This document shows, one piece after another, positions 1-9,104 of a stretch of DNA of 64,000 nucleotides. The notes below the pieces were generated by a model. It saw nothing but the letters and a program-made list of their open reading frames with translations. It was not told where the DNA came from and did not search any database. Made by a program: the position numbers and the translations under genes. Source of the stretch: Paraburkholderia sp. BL10I2N1 (lineage in GTDB: Bacteria > Pseudomonadota > Gammaproteobacteria > Burkholderiales > Burkholderiaceae); NCBI RefSeq assembly GCF_004361815.1, contig NZ_SNWA01000002.1, forward strand, positions 1,240,001 to 1,304,000. Direction: 5' to 3'. The stretch's first letter is position 1. Each line of letters begins with the position of its first letter.

Positions 1-2
1 TT

Positions 3-383
3 GAGCCCAACTACGAATCGGGAAAGCCTGTCCGTTGGCGTATCAATCTGGCGAGCGAACAACCGACGGCCATTGCCGGGCTGTGGCGAGCGTGGGAAGA
101 GCCGGATGGTAAGGCGTCTTTATCATTCACCATGCTCACTGTGAATGCCGACACACATCCGTTGATGAGGCGATTCCACAAACCTGGTGACGAAAAACGC
201 TCTGTCGTCGTCATTCGACCTGAAGACTACGAGGACTGGCTTTCATGCCGCAGCATGGACGAAGCGCGGTCGTTTCTGCAACTCTACCGGGCGGAGGAAA
301 TGCACGCAGAGGCGTTCCCGTTGCCCCCAAGAGCGCCTCGCGCAAAGCCTGCTGGCGATGACCAGCCAACGCTGCTCGATTAG
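3..383 (+). CDS. SRAP (HMCES/YedK) family protein, C-terminal part
   Basis: The gene runs off the left edge of the window and the frame is open from base 3. The visible ~126 residues match the C-terminal half of the SRAP fold: an EPNYESGKPVRWRI stretch, AIAGLWRAWE, a SFTMLTVNAD segment, HPLMRRFHKPGDEKRSVVV and the EDYEDWL end. SRAP proteins form covalent crosslinks with abasic sites in single-stranded DNA through an N-terminal Cys2, which lies outside the window. The tail of about 35 residues after the WL motif is proline- and alanine-rich and probably disordered. The next gene starts 50 bases downstream on the same strand. Confidence 0.8.
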   Translation, partial: EPNYESGKPVRWRINLASEQPTAIAGLWRAWEEPDGKASLSFTMLTVNADTHPLMRRFHKPGDEKRSVVVIRPEDYEDWLSCRSMDEARSFLQLYRAEEMHAEAFPLPPRAPRAKPAGDDQPTLLD

Positions 384-433
384 TCGGGCCGGATGTTACG
401 CCTCAACGCTCGACCTTCCACGCGGAACATGTG

Positions 434-910
434 ATGCAATACGCCACCTATTCGCGTCGGGGCCGTGCGCTGCTGATTGATAGCATTTGGTGGACGGTGC
501 TCGTGCTATTCGTCCCTGTCGGACCGTCGGCGGAGGAATTGCTTAGTGCGCCAGCACTGGCCGGACCATCCATCCTGTTCTGGCTGACAGTCGCGCAATG
601 TATTCCGGTAGTCGTGACCGGCATCATGTGGGCCACGTGGGGCACTTCCCCAGGCAAACGAGCGTTGGGTCTGCGCATTGTCGATGCTGATACAGGACAG
701 CCAATGACGGCGAGACAAGCCGCCATGCGAACGTTGGGTTACCTGGTCTGCTTCGCGACCGGCGGCGCCGGATTTCTCTGGGTGCTGTTCAACCCACGCA
801 GGCAGGGGTTGCATGACCGCATGGCGAACACCGTGGTCATTGATGAAAAATTGCCCAAGACCCGCGGCCGACCACAAGGGCAACGTGACGGGCACGATGA
901 ATTGCCCTGA
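434..910 (+). CDS. RDD-family membrane protein
   Basis: A 158-residue protein that begins MQYATYSRRGRALLIDSI, the typical RDD start with the arginine and aspartate that name the family. Two hydrophobic segments follow (about residues 18-40 and 50-75), then GTSPGKRALGLRIVDADTG, the conserved loop, and a third hydrophobic stretch near 105-125. It ends with the LHDRMANTVVI motif. RDD proteins are small inner-membrane proteins, some linked to ion or proton exchange; the substrate here is unknown. A GTG codon lies one codon upstream; the ATG at 434 is preferred, though the ribosome-binding site is weak in either case. Confidence 0.8.
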   Translation: MQYATYSRRGRALLIDSIWWTVLVLFVPVGPSAEELLSAPALAGPSILFWLTVAQCIPVVVTGIMWATWGTSPGKRALGLRIVDADTGQPMTARQAAMRTLGYLVCFATGGAGFLWVLFNPRRQGLHDRMANTVVIDEKLPKTRGRPQGQRDGHDELP

Positions 911-1838
911 CGTTCCTCGCGCACCTTGCCAAATGGACGTTACGGTGGCCGCTTCGGCTTAACCGATGTGAGCGATAATCTCTAACCGAAGGGGCGTATG
1001 CATTATGATGGGACTGGTACCGGGCCCTCATGGACTGCCCGACAGCCGGGCTAACGAAGAGCCAATGCAGCCATGGAAAGCACTGTCACTACAGAAGCTA
1101 CCGTTTCGTCGGACGGGAGACTGGTCGGGTTCGTCACCGCTGCACGTGGGCGTGCGGTGCGATGATTTCCAAGCTGTATTGGAAATGCCCCCTGTAGAAC
1201 CGTCAAGTTGTCCACACAATCTGTTGGCAAAGCTGTGGATATCCTGAGTACGCGTGCCCCAATTTGTTGACGCGTCAGTGATTGCTGTCGCGAACCGTCG
1301 ACACGGCAAATTGCGGCCAGCAGCCATCGCAATCGTCGCCTCGCGATTGGCACGACGTGACGACTGACAAGCGCAGGCGGCTCTACCGGCCGGCCGCATC
1401 CCGTGACACGGTCAGGCTGGAGGGGGCAGTTGGCAGTGCGCGGCTCCATCGGACGTGCCGCTCTGTCGTCAAGACCGAAGATGGCACGTATATGTTTGCT
1501 TCAACGTCATGCGCCCCGGCCTGGGAAATGAAACTCTCCAAGTAGTAGGATTCCCCGCAGCCGAACTGCTGGACGCAGAGCGCCCTTCGCGCGCTGTCCC
1601 GTTGCGCCGTGTTCGGTGCGAAACTGCGGCGCTGTCGCGACAACCATACGGCCGCTTGACGCCTCGAAATATTCCGTTTCAGAACTCACAAACCGAAGGT
1701 CAACATCGTGGTCGTCCGCTGCGTTGAGGAGGTGAGTGGCGAGAATCGTCAGCGGCAACCCGGAATAAGGCCGGCGCTGGTGTCCAGGACCTGTGCCTCA
1801 TCCAACTTCGGTCGCCCTCAGACTTGCTGGAGCGGACC
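911..1838. other. Intergenic stretch, no convincing gene
   Basis: Short open frames occur on both strands, but none has codon use, a ribosome-binding site or a recognisable family signature. The stretch is probably eroded sequence. It holds a pair of inverted DnaA-box-like nonamers at 1208-1216 (TTGTCCACA) and 1234-1242 (TGTGGATAT), 17 bases apart. Confidence 0.5.
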
Positions 1839-2111
1839 ATGAAGAATGCGTGTGATAAGTCGCTTCGCCGTCAGGTGGACAAATGGCTCGCACCGGCTCC
1901 GGCGGCACCCGTTCATGTGACCGAATTCGGCCGGACGCGTTGGGGCGGAACACGTTATGTGCGTGTCGAGACGTCGTCACCGGCCGGTTTGCGCGTGCTG
2001 TTCTTCTTTCGGCACGATGACGGCACGTGGTGCGTGTTTCCACCTGCCACCGACAGGCGGAAGTTGACCGCAGAGCGCGCTGCCGCACAAGTTGCCGCCG
2101 TCCGCCTTTAA
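1839..2111 (+). CDS. Hypothetical protein, 90 aa
   Basis: I do not recognise a family. The protein starts MKNACDKSLRRQVDKWLAP and is basic at the N-terminus. It then holds short beta-like segments (RYVRVETSSPAGLRVLFFFRHDDGTW), as in a small soluble alpha/beta protein. Codon use is GC-rich at third positions, as in the real genes here. A start five codons upstream (1824) is possible; ATG 1839 follows a GGAGCG-like site. It may be a lineage-specific Burkholderiaceae protein. Confidence 0.45.
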   Translation: MKNACDKSLRRQVDKWLAPAPAAPVHVTEFGRTRWGGTRYVRVETSSPAGLRVLFFFRHDDGTWCVFPPATDRRKLTAERAAAQVAAVRL

Positions 2112-2656
2112 CCAGAGATAAGCGTCCGATAGCCACACCGAAGAGCCCCACGGATTTGCGATTCAGGGCTGCATGGGCGCCGCCGAGGTGCTGAAGCGCA
2201 TGCTCTCCGACCATGGCGTCCTGCACGGAACCTCAAGGCAAACAACAGACCCGAGGAATAAGTGCGAGCGGTGCCTGGTTCTCCGCGATAAACACTGGGC
2301 CACGTTGGGGGTGAAGCGGACCAATTGCGAAGAACGAAGGCGGCGTGGAAACGTAAAGGTGGCCTGCAGAAATACTACGACCGAATCGTAAACGGCATGC
2401 TCGAACGCGGCTATGACAAGGGCTCACCATCGAAGACTATCGCTACATGACGGCGAAACTTCGTAACAATGCCGACGCCCCAGGCACATGCCCGGCGCGG
2501 CAGATGTTGAGCTCGCCTTGCCTCGCTCCCAACCCACAGACCCGTGCTGCGTGCAGGAGCTGATGGCGGTGGCGCGCTTGTTCGCGAGGCAAGCACACGC
2601 TACAAATCCGGGTGCAAACTGAAGGCGTGCGCAGGCTCTTGAAAAGGGAGACGAGC
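2112..2656 (+). pseudogene. Probable decayed hypothetical gene
   Basis: No intact gene is present. Between about 2330 and 2560 the plus strand reads in broken frames as [20 protein letters not shown], then after a frame change as [14 protein letters not shown]. This looks like the remains of one small alpha-helical protein carrying a frameshift near 2420. Upstream and downstream parts show no support for coding. Confidence 0.3.
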
Positions 2657-2977
2657 ATGAACTTCGTCATTAACAGACTTGCGATTTCCGCCTTGATTCT
2701 CACTGTTGTGGGGACTGTATTCGCGCAGGGAGCTGGAGGTGGTGCCGGTACCGGAGGCGGTGCCGGTGCTGGTGTCGGCGCCAACGGTACTGGCGCAGGA
2801 GGCGGCACGGGTCTGAACTTCTCGACCCCAAGCGGAATGGGCTTACGGCCACCCGTCTCGGCCGGGCCGGCCCGTGCGACGTCCGCAGCGTCGAGTCCGA
2901 GCACCTTGGATTCGACCGGTGGCAACCACCCTTCCGGCGCGTCCGCGAGCCCCAGTGGGATGAAAAAGCCCTATTGA
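2657..2977 (+). CDS. Glycine-rich secreted protein
   Basis: A 106-residue protein with a clear Sec signal peptide: MNFVINRLAISALILTVVG followed by TVFAQ, with likely cleavage after FAQ. The mature part is a Gly/Ala/Thr repeat (GAGGGAGTGGGAGAGVGANG) followed by a Ser/Pro/Ala-rich tail ending KKPY. A good ribosome-binding site (AAAGGGAG) sits 8 bases before ATG 2657, which decides the start over longer frames. The composition suggests an unstructured periplasmic or exported protein; its function is unknown. Confidence 0.6.
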   Translation: MNFVINRLAISALILTVVGTVFAQGAGGGAGTGGGAGAGVGANGTGAGGGTGLNFSTPSGMGLRPPVSAGPARATSAASSPSTLDSTGGNHPSGASASPSGMKKPY

Positions 2978-2989
2978 AACAGTGTTGCA

Positions 2990-3559
2990 GCGCCACGCCA
3001 CCTGAAGCTCAGTCCGGCGGACGTCAACGGGGCTTCTGCCTACGCGGCGCCCCTCGACGCGCTCCTGCAGCGCGCCGCCGACAGCGCCCGGACATTCAGG
3101 CCGCGAAGGCGAATGTCGCAGCGAACGTAGCGCGAATCACGGAGACCCGCGCCGCCTACCTGCTGTCACCTTCCGCGACGGCCCAGACCGGCACGAGCCT
3201 AGTCCCGGGCACGCCGCGCCTATGTGCGAGCTCGGGCGTTGCTGTCGCTCAAGATACCGCAATTCAGTGGCTTCGCGGGTCGGTACAGCGCGGCGGCTGC
3301 GGTTGCGTCGAAAGATGCGAGTGAGGCCGACCTCGCGTTGACGCGGCGCCAGGCCGCGCTCGACGTTCTTACGCAACGCGCGTCGCTCGTCAATGCGCAG
3401 GAGTCGCTCGCGACCGCGCGGTCTTACGAGGCTAGCGCTGCTGAGCAGGTCGGGGGCGCGAAGCAGTACAAAAACGGCTTCGGCAAGTCTCCTGAGACAG
3501 CCGGGCTGTACAGTGTTGTCGCCGACGCCAGTTCGACGCGCATGCCGAAATTCGGCTGA
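2990..3559 (+). pseudogene. Decayed TolC/NodT-type outer-membrane efflux protein
   Basis: Fragments in different plus-strand frames line up with the outer-membrane factor family of tripartite efflux pumps. First comes a piece reading RPDIQAAKANVAANVARITE with RAAY, the conserved segment after the first hairpin. Then, after a frame change and a gap, a helical stretch runs from SLKIPQFSGFAGRYSAAAAV through a long DLALTRRQAALDVLTQRASL helix, ending near 3559. The normal length is about 450-500 residues. Here the N-terminus and much of the barrel are missing and frames are broken, so the gene is non-functional. No partner RND or MFP gene remains nearby. Confidence 0.6.
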
Positions 3560-3694
3560 CCAGCCAACTGTGCCGCCAGTCATTGCTGCTGGAGTCTTGA
3601 TTTGATTGGCAAGCGGGTCAGTCCGATGTGGGCATGCGGGTCAAAATTATGTCGGCGTCGACAGTTCAGCCGCATTAACGGCGTCACCGGCACC

Positions 3695-3913
3695 ATGACG
3701 TTAATGACGGAGGTCGACGTCGCGACGGGCGAGGACGTTCGCGTCTTGCGCTTGGGAGCAGCGGAAGACGGTAAAGCAGTTGTGCTGGTTGATTTCGACG
3801 AACGGAAGGCGGGTATCCACCGCGAAATCCGCTACGAGATTACGGTCCGAGACTTGATAGCGGCGATTCGTACTTACGGAGCACAATTGTCGGGCGAGCG
3901 ACACAACCTGTGA
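3695..3913 (+). CDS. Small hypothetical protein, 72 aa
   Basis: The protein starts MTLMTEVDVATGEDVRVLRL and ends with a helix in YEITVRDLIAAIRTYGAQ. The family is unknown. Its last 30 residues resemble the short ORF at 5216-5320, which reads YEVTAAELIAAIRTHGAE at the same place, so the two are related copies on either side of the DnaJ-like gene. A longer upstream extension to 3602 lacks coding character. A second ATG at 3704 is a possible start. Confidence 0.45.
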   Translation: MTLMTEVDVATGEDVRVLRLGAAEDGKAVVLVDFDERKAGIHREIRYEITVRDLIAAIRTYGAQLSGERHNL

Positions 3914-4187
3914 GAGATAGTCGCTTGCGGATACGGACTTGCATTGGCTTCGCACGACACGTGGCGAATATCCAACTCCGATAGCCTGCGTCGCAGAGTC
4001 GTCGGCGCAACGGCCCGCATTGCCCCCCAACTACGGATTCCAGCACTGAGAAACGGCGCGCCAGCGAGCGAACGGCTTACGCGTCGGGTTCCCTGGGAGC
4101 GATTTCCAGAACCGCGGGCGACATTCAGTACAATGGGCAATCGATTGCGCCGGAATACTCTGCGGGACCGTTATTGGCAGTTAAACG

Positions 4188-5204
4188 TTGAACTCAGACA
4201 CGCATTATCAGACCCTTGGCGTTGCGAGCACCGCGTCTGCCGACGATATCGTGAAGGCGTACCGCCGATTGGCGATGCGGTGGCACCCGGACCGCAACCC
4301 GGCCAACCCGCACGACGCCAAAACGCGGTTCCAGCAAATCAAGAGCGCGTACGACGTGCTGAGCGACCCGCGCAAAAGAGAGCTCTACGACCTCCAGATT
4401 TCGCCACGCCGGTCTGGCTCATCCGGCAGTGCGTCGTCAGGCTCGTCCTTTGACGAGGCCGTCCGGGCGCGATGGAACAAGCGCCCTGGACCGCCGCCGG
4501 TCCAGGGCGCGGATATCGAATGCAAGATGACGGTCCCGCTCGAAACGGTAATTTTCGGCGGCGCTGTGGACGTAACGATGCTTGCACCGCGGCCGTGCGG
4601 GACCTGTCACGGAAACGGCAAGCTCGCCGGTCATTTCGCGTGTCCGTCATGCGGCGGCGACGGCAACGACGACCATGGGCGCAACTGCAGAAAGTGCAGT
4701 GGCTACGGCGCGGTCTTCGAGACGCGCTGTCGGAACTGCAGCGGAAAGGGCGTGGTCAAGACTGAGAAGACGATAAGGGTGACCGTCCCGCCCGGTGTCG
4801 TCGAAGGCACGGTTCTGCGTGTTAAGGGCGCCGGAGGCCCTGGTCTGAACGGGGGCGCACCAGGTTCGGCTTTCTGCCGCATCAAGATTCAGGCGCATCG
4901 CACCTATAAGCTGCGCGGCCTTACCCTGAGCCGGGACCTTACGGTGGACTGTGTAACAGCCATGCTGGGCGGCACGGTTGCGGTCGAGTTATTCGGCGCG
5001 CAGGTCAAGGTCGCGGTGCCGCCAATGACCCGAGCGGGGAAAATCATCACGATGGAAAAGGCGGGGTTGAAGAATTCGAAGACCGGAGAAAACGGTGACC
5101 TCAAATTCAAGGTCGTCATCGATTTGCCCATCAGTGCTCGCAAGTTGAGGCCCGAGCACAAAGAAATACTGCGGGCGATGTTCAACGCCGCTGCCGCCAA
5201 GTGA
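4188..5204 (+). CDS. DnaJ-like cochaperone
   Basis: A 338-residue protein with an N-terminal J domain (residues ~5-68, HPD motif in RWHPDRNPANP) that would stimulate an Hsp70 ATPase. A serine-rich linker replaces the usual Gly/Phe region. A zinc-binding domain with four CxxCxGxG repeats (CGTCHGNG, CPSCGGDG, CRKCSGYG, CRNCSGKG) and C-terminal substrate-binding beta domains (VTVPPGVVEGTVLRVKGAGG onward) follow. It is shorter than housekeeping DnaJ (about 375), so it is probably an accessory copy. The start is TTG at 4188: the frame closes two codons upstream and later starts would cut the J domain. No Shine-Dalgarno site is evident. No hsp70 gene is nearby. Confidence 0.85.
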   Translation: MNSDTHYQTLGVASTASADDIVKAYRRLAMRWHPDRNPANPHDAKTRFQQIKSAYDVLSDPRKRELYDLQISPRRSGSSGSASSGSSFDEAVRARWNKRPGPPPVQGADIECKMTVPLETVIFGGAVDVTMLAPRPCGTCHGNGKLAGHFACPSCGGDGNDDHGRNCRKCSGYGAVFETRCRNCSGKGVVKTEKTIRVTVPPGVVEGTVLRVKGAGGPGLNGGAPGSAFCRIKIQAHRTYKLRGLTLSRDLTVDCVTAMLGGTVAVELFGAQVKVAVPPMTRAGKIITMEKAGLKNSKTGENGDLKFKVVIDLPISARKLRPEHKEILRAMFNAAAAK

Positions 5205-5215
5205 GGGTTCCAGCG

Positions 5216-5320
5216 GTGGCACGCTCGTCCGGTTGGCGCTACGAGGTTACGGCCGCCGAATTGATTGCAGCTATTCGGACGCATGGTGCTGAGCGTCCGC
5301 CAAAGCAATACAGCGCGTGA
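5216..5320 (+). CDS. Short ORF, partial copy of the 3695-3913 protein
   Basis: A 34-residue reading frame from GTG 5216 to TGA 5320, 11 bases after the DnaJ-like gene. It reads GWRYEVTAAELIAAIRTHGA and closely parallels the C-terminus of the 72-residue protein at 3695-3913 (IRYEITVRDLIAAIRTYGAQ). It lacks the first half of that protein, so it is more likely a duplicated remnant than a working gene. Confidence 0.35.
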   Translation: MARSSGWRYEVTAAELIAAIRTHGAERPPKQYSA

Positions 5321-5385
5321 CAGGTGACGCAGACCCTGACCCACACCTGACAACGGCAGTTGGAGAAGCCACCCGGCGGAGGCCA

Positions 5386-6096
5386 TCAAAGCCGCAGCAG
5401 CTCTGCTTTCATCCAGCCGTGGACGGCCCGGCTCAATTCCTGTTGCGACATGTCTCGGGATGAAAATGCGGGGCCGACAACTACTCGGATGTGCCCCCGC
5501 CCGTCAGGCCATCCCTTCGCCGGCCAAACCTTTCCCGCGTTGTGGACAACAGGGACGACCGGCGCACCGGTCGCGCATGCCAGACGAACACCGCCGGACG
5601 TCAATCTCAATGGTGCGCCATGCGGCACCCGGGTTCCTTCCGGAAATATCACCACGACGTCACCCTTACGCAGCCGCTCGGCACACTCCTGTGTCACTGC
5701 CTGATGGGCCTGTCGCGCCGAGCCACGATTCAGGCTGACCATGTCGAGGCCACGTAGTACCCATCCGAAAAACGGGATGCGCAGCAGGTCTTCCTTGAAC
5801 ACGAAACTGATGCGTCGTGGAAACACAGCCATGAACGCCAGCGTCTCCCAGGTCGATTCATGACGGCACAAGACTATTGATGGTCCGTCCGGAAGATGGT
5901 CGAGTCCCTCCACCGAACACGTGATACCTGGCAGCCAGCGCATCACGGCGACCAATGCGCGACACCACTGTGACGCAAGCCAGTAGCGGCCGCTCCTCCC
6001 GACGAATGGAAATAGCAACAGTATCCCCGCTGAGTACAGCGTTCCGCTGCCGAGCAGGTAGACAATGAACAGCCATTTGGCGAACGTGGAGCGCAT
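5386..6096 (-). CDS. plsC: 1-acyl-sn-glycerol-3-phosphate acyltransferase
   Basis: A 236-residue membrane acyltransferase that would esterify lysophosphatidic acid to phosphatidic acid in phospholipid synthesis. An N-terminal hydrophobic segment (WLFIVYLLGSGTLYSAGILL) is followed by acyltransferase block I HESTWETL (the HX4D aspartate is Glu here, as I recall for related betaproteobacterial proteins), block II around FKEDLLRIPFFGW and block III FPEGTR. The start MRSTFAKWLF at 6096 is preferred over the longer frame to 6174 because the family begins with this membrane segment. It stands alone and is probably an accessory copy. Confidence 0.85.
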   Translation of the reverse strand: MRSTFAKWLFIVYLLGSGTLYSAGILLLFPFVGRSGRYWLASQWCRALVAVMRWLPGITCSVEGLDHLPDGPSIVLCRHESTWETLAFMAVFPRRISFVFKEDLLRIPFFGWVLRGLDMVSLNRGSARQAHQAVTQECAERLRKGDVVVIFPEGTRVPHGAPLRLTSGGVRLACATGAPVVPVVHNAGKVWPAKGWPDGRGHIRVVVGPAFSSRDMSQQELSRAVHGWMKAELLRL

Positions 6097-6458
6097 GATG
6101 ACCCGAATGAAATCAGCCTGGCAGCGTGAGGTTATGGTCGCAACCAACTGCGCCTGTTCGCCAGATGCCGTCACACGGTGGCATCGCTGCAGCGGCGCCC
6201 CGCCACCGATTTCGTTTGTACGGCAGTCGCCATGCGAGCCATGGCGTACCCCATCCGTCCGAGTTCGTGCAGCGCGCCGTCAGTCTGGCCGAGCTACGTC
6301 GGTCAACGACGCCTATGTAATCCCTGGACACGAACCCATCGCGCATTGAACTCATATCGCTCAAACGGACCGCCCGAATTCGCCGAGGAAATGTGTAATA
6401 GCGCGATGGGAATGCCCTGCTGACAGATACCGAAAGACGGTTCCCGGCCAGCGCTGAA
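6097..6458. other. Intergenic stretch, nothing recognised
   Basis: Only short overlapping frames occur on both strands and none shows a family signature. It separates plsC from the 3' end of the interrupted dehydrogenase gene; both are on the minus strand. Confidence 0.4.
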
Positions 6459-6845
6459 CTATTGCACAGCTGGGATGACGTCCCCGGTCATGTCACCGCC
6501 CAGGCTGCGCTTGTATGCCTGTGCCACTACTGCCGCCGGCACTCCGTTCGCGGGGTCCCGTCCCATGGACGCGAGCGTCTCGGCAATCCAACCGGGGCTG
6601 ACCGTGTTCACGCGCGCCTTGCCTCGCAATTCGAGCGCTGCGGACCGGGTAAACGCCTCTACACCGGCGTTCACAACGCTCACCGCGGCGCTGCCCTCCA
6701 TTGGCTGCTGGGAGAGGACACCGCTGGTTAGGGTAAGCGAGCCACCTTGGGACACGTGGCCGACTGAGCACCGAACGAGATTGACCTGGCCCATCAGCTT
6801 GTTTTTAAGGCTAAACGCGAAGTCCTCGTCCGACAGTGCGCCTAG

Positions 6846-8726
6846 CCCTACCTTCGCAAGCTCGGCGTTGTTCGGCGGTGGCGCCGAGGCGGAATGTGGC
6901 TTAGATAAGGCGTAGATATTGAATTTCGCTTGATTCTTTGGTTTGAAGATGCTACATGAAAGAACATGCACATCTTCGAAAGAAAAGTCAACGGTCATCG
7001 CTACCGCATCGCGGCGCAATCCGTGTGGGATGCGCAGCGCGGCCGCTCCGTTGCACGCCAGGTCGTGCTGGGACCGGCCGATCCACCGCGAGTCGCGGAT
7101 CTGAGTGCGACCCAGACGGTGGGCACGCGCGGCGTGGGCGACGTCGGGGCGTTGATCTGGGTCGCCGAACAACTGGACCTGGTCGGGCAGATCGATCGGG
7201 CCTGCGGCGGGGTTGGCGCCAAAGGCGGCCCATCGGTGGGCGAGTTGGCGGTGGCCGTGGCGATCCAGCGCGCCTGTGCACCGGGACCCAAGCGCGAACT
7301 GGGGGAGTTTCTCGATGCAAGTCTGCCGCGCCTGTCGTGCTTGCCCGGCTCCGCCTTTACGGGCCAGGCCTTTCATCGCGTCGCGCAGCAAGTGACCGAT
7401 GAGCAGCTGGAGCAGGCGCAGGTGGCCATCGCGAATGCAGCGGTCTCCCGCTTCGGGCTCTCGGCCGACGTGCTTGCGTTCGATACGACGAACTTCGATA
7501 CCCACATCGACACGCAGACGCCCGGCGAGCTGGCTCGACGTGGACACGCCAAGAGCAAGCGAGGGGACCTGCGCGTCGTCGGGCTGGGCCTGCTGGTCAG
7601 CGAGACGGGCCATGTGCCGTTGTTGTACCGGACGTATCCCGGCAACGGATCGGACCAGGCGGTGCTTACGGCGTGCCTGGCGGGCCTGGCGCAGTTGCAT
7701 GAGGCGCTGGATAGTGCCGAGGGTCGCGAGCGGCCGGCGCAGCGCACGGTGGTGCGAGACGGCGGATTCTGGAGCCCGCAGCTCGAACTCGATCTGGATG
7801 CCGCCGGCTACTACAGCCTCATCTCGTTGCCGCTGGGGCACAAGGCCGCGGAAGAGGCGCTGCAGATGGCGGCGCAACGCGGTGCGATGAAGCCGCTGTC
7901 GGGCAAGCTCAGTGACGTGCGGGCGGCGCGGATGCGAACGACCGTTGGCGAGTTGGACCGCACGCTCGTGGTGGTGGAGAGCCAGGAGCTGCTAGCGGGC
8001 CAGAAGCGCGGGATCGCGGTGGCGCTGCGCAAGGCGAAGGTGGAATTGAGCACGCTGCAGGGGTTGGTCGAAAAGGGCCGCATTACGCGCAGCCGGCTGG
8101 AGCTGCGGGTCAAGAAGGCGCTCGCCCGGGAACATCTGGCGAGCTTCGTTGTGGCTACCATCGCCGGGAGCGAGCCGGCACCGACCTTGCACTGGCACGT
8201 CGATGACGCATTGCGCCGCACGCTGGAGCGCACACGGCTGGGCAGACGGGTGCTGTGTACAGATCGGCACAACTGGAGTACCGGGCGCATCGTCCACGCC
8301 TTCCGGGGGCAGTGGAATGTCGAGGAGTTGTTCCGCCGGGCGAAGAAAGGGGGTTTGGTTCCGTGGGGCCCGTCGCACCAGTGGGCCGACGGATCCCTGC
8401 GGCTGCACACGTTCGCGACCGTGCTCGGCCTGATGCTCGTGAGCCTGGCAAAGATCGCACTGCGCACCGAGGTTTCGGCCCGCCGCATGATGGACGCCCT
8501 GGCCGAAATCAGCGTGACCCTGGTGAGGACGAAGACCGGAGCAACCGGACGACGACCCACTGCGATGCTGGCGCCGGAGCTCACGGCCGAGCAGCGGCGC
8601 GCCGTGAAGGTCTTCGAGCTGCAGCGCTGGGCACCAACATTATTTCATGTATGAATTCAGAGACAATTTGGTCATCAAACAACGGCATTATCCGTCGATT
8701 TGACAGCTTGTTTTGCGAAGGTCGGG
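6846..8726. mobile_element. IS1634-like insertion sequence, complete (1881 bp)
   Basis: The element is bounded by imperfect terminal inverted repeats: the left end reads CCCTACCTTCGCAA and the right end, reversed, CCCGACCTTCGCAA. It is flanked by direct repeats CTAG at 6842-6845 and 8727-8730, a 4-bp target duplication. It contains one transposase gene on the plus strand and lies within a dehydrogenase gene on the minus strand. The boundaries are supported by exact restoration of the dehydrogenase frame. The family assignment comes from the transposase. Confidence 0.85.
6966..8654 (+). CDS. IS1634-family (IS4-type DDE) transposase
   Basis: A 562-residue transposase. Recognisable parts are the N-terminal MHIFERKVNGHRYRIAAQSV segment, the first catalytic region around AFDTTNFDTHI (residues ~175-185), VVRDGGFWSPQLELDLDAAG with the second acidic site, and the C-terminal block with NWSTGRIVHAFRGQWNVEEL followed by the HTFATVLGLMLVSLA helix, typical of IS1634 and related IS4-type enzymes. 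It lacks frameshifts and may be active. It is the only gene of the element. Confidence 0.85.
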   Translation: MHIFERKVNGHRYRIAAQSVWDAQRGRSVARQVVLGPADPPRVADLSATQTVGTRGVGDVGALIWVAEQLDLVGQIDRACGGVGAKGGPSVGELAVAVAIQRACAPGPKRELGEFLDASLPRLSCLPGSAFTGQAFHRVAQQVTDEQLEQAQVAIANAAVSRFGLSADVLAFDTTNFDTHIDTQTPGELARRGHAKSKRGDLRVVGLGLLVSETGHVPLLYRTYPGNGSDQAVLTACLAGLAQLHEALDSAEGRERPAQRTVVRDGGFWSPQLELDLDAAGYYSLISLPLGHKAAEEALQMAAQRGAMKPLSGKLSDVRAARMRTTVGELDRTLVVVESQELLAGQKRGIAVALRKAKVELSTLQGLVEKGRITRSRLELRVKKALAREHLASFVVATIAGSEPAPTLHWHVDDALRRTLERTRLGRRVLCTDRHNWSTGRIVHAFRGQWNVEELFRRAKKGGLVPWGPSHQWADGSLRLHTFATVLGLMLVSLAKIALRTEVSARRMMDALAEISVTLVRTKTGATGRRPTAMLAPELTAEQRRAVKVFELQRWAPTLFHV

Positions 8727-9104
8727 CTAGGGGAGCGAATTTCGCTGCGCCGGCTACGCAAATGACAGCATCAATCGTGCCGACTTTGGAGTACATCGAT
8801 TCGATGGACGCCTTGTCCGATATATCTACGCTTATGGCGGAGCCTTTTCGGCTTGCCGTAATCACCTCGTGCTCCGGCGAAAGTAGCTGAACAATCTCTC
8901 TTCCGATTAAACCCGTTGCGCCAACGACCAGTACTCGCATATGCCCTCCTGAAGTCCGTGGCAAACGGGCCTCCGCGTCGGGAGCGACGGACTCCGTGAG
9001 CCACGATGGCTGGGAAACGACGCTGATATCGTACTGCTAGCGGGCGAGGCGCGCAGGGGCTTGTTGGTTTGGAGCCCGAGCCGACGCCATACGAGCGCAT
9101 CGCC

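Larger units (their letters stand above)
6459..8940 (-). pseudogene. Short-chain dehydrogenase gene interrupted by an IS1634-like element
   Basis: The 5' part starts at ATG 8940 behind a strong AGGAGG site and reads MRVLVVGATGLIGREIVQLL, a Rossmann GxxGxxG start, up to AGAAKFAP at 8731. The 3' part resumes at 6845 with GALSDEDFAFSLKNKLMGQV and ends at 6459. Removing bases 6846-8730 (element plus one CTAG copy) restores one continuous frame across the junction (KFAP-L-GALSDED), giving a protein of about 198 residues, a normal length for this small atypical SDR group. The gene is inactivated only by the insertion; I saw no other lesion. Confidence 0.85.

Noticed and set aside
2974..3324. Plus-strand frame of 116 codons as a gene
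   Set aside because: Only its middle matches TolC-type proteins; it is one frame of a decayed pseudogene.
6459..7877. Single long minus-strand gene of 472 codons
   Set aside because: A false fusion: only the last ~128 codons (from 6845) are dehydrogenase; the rest is antisense to the IS1634-like transposase.
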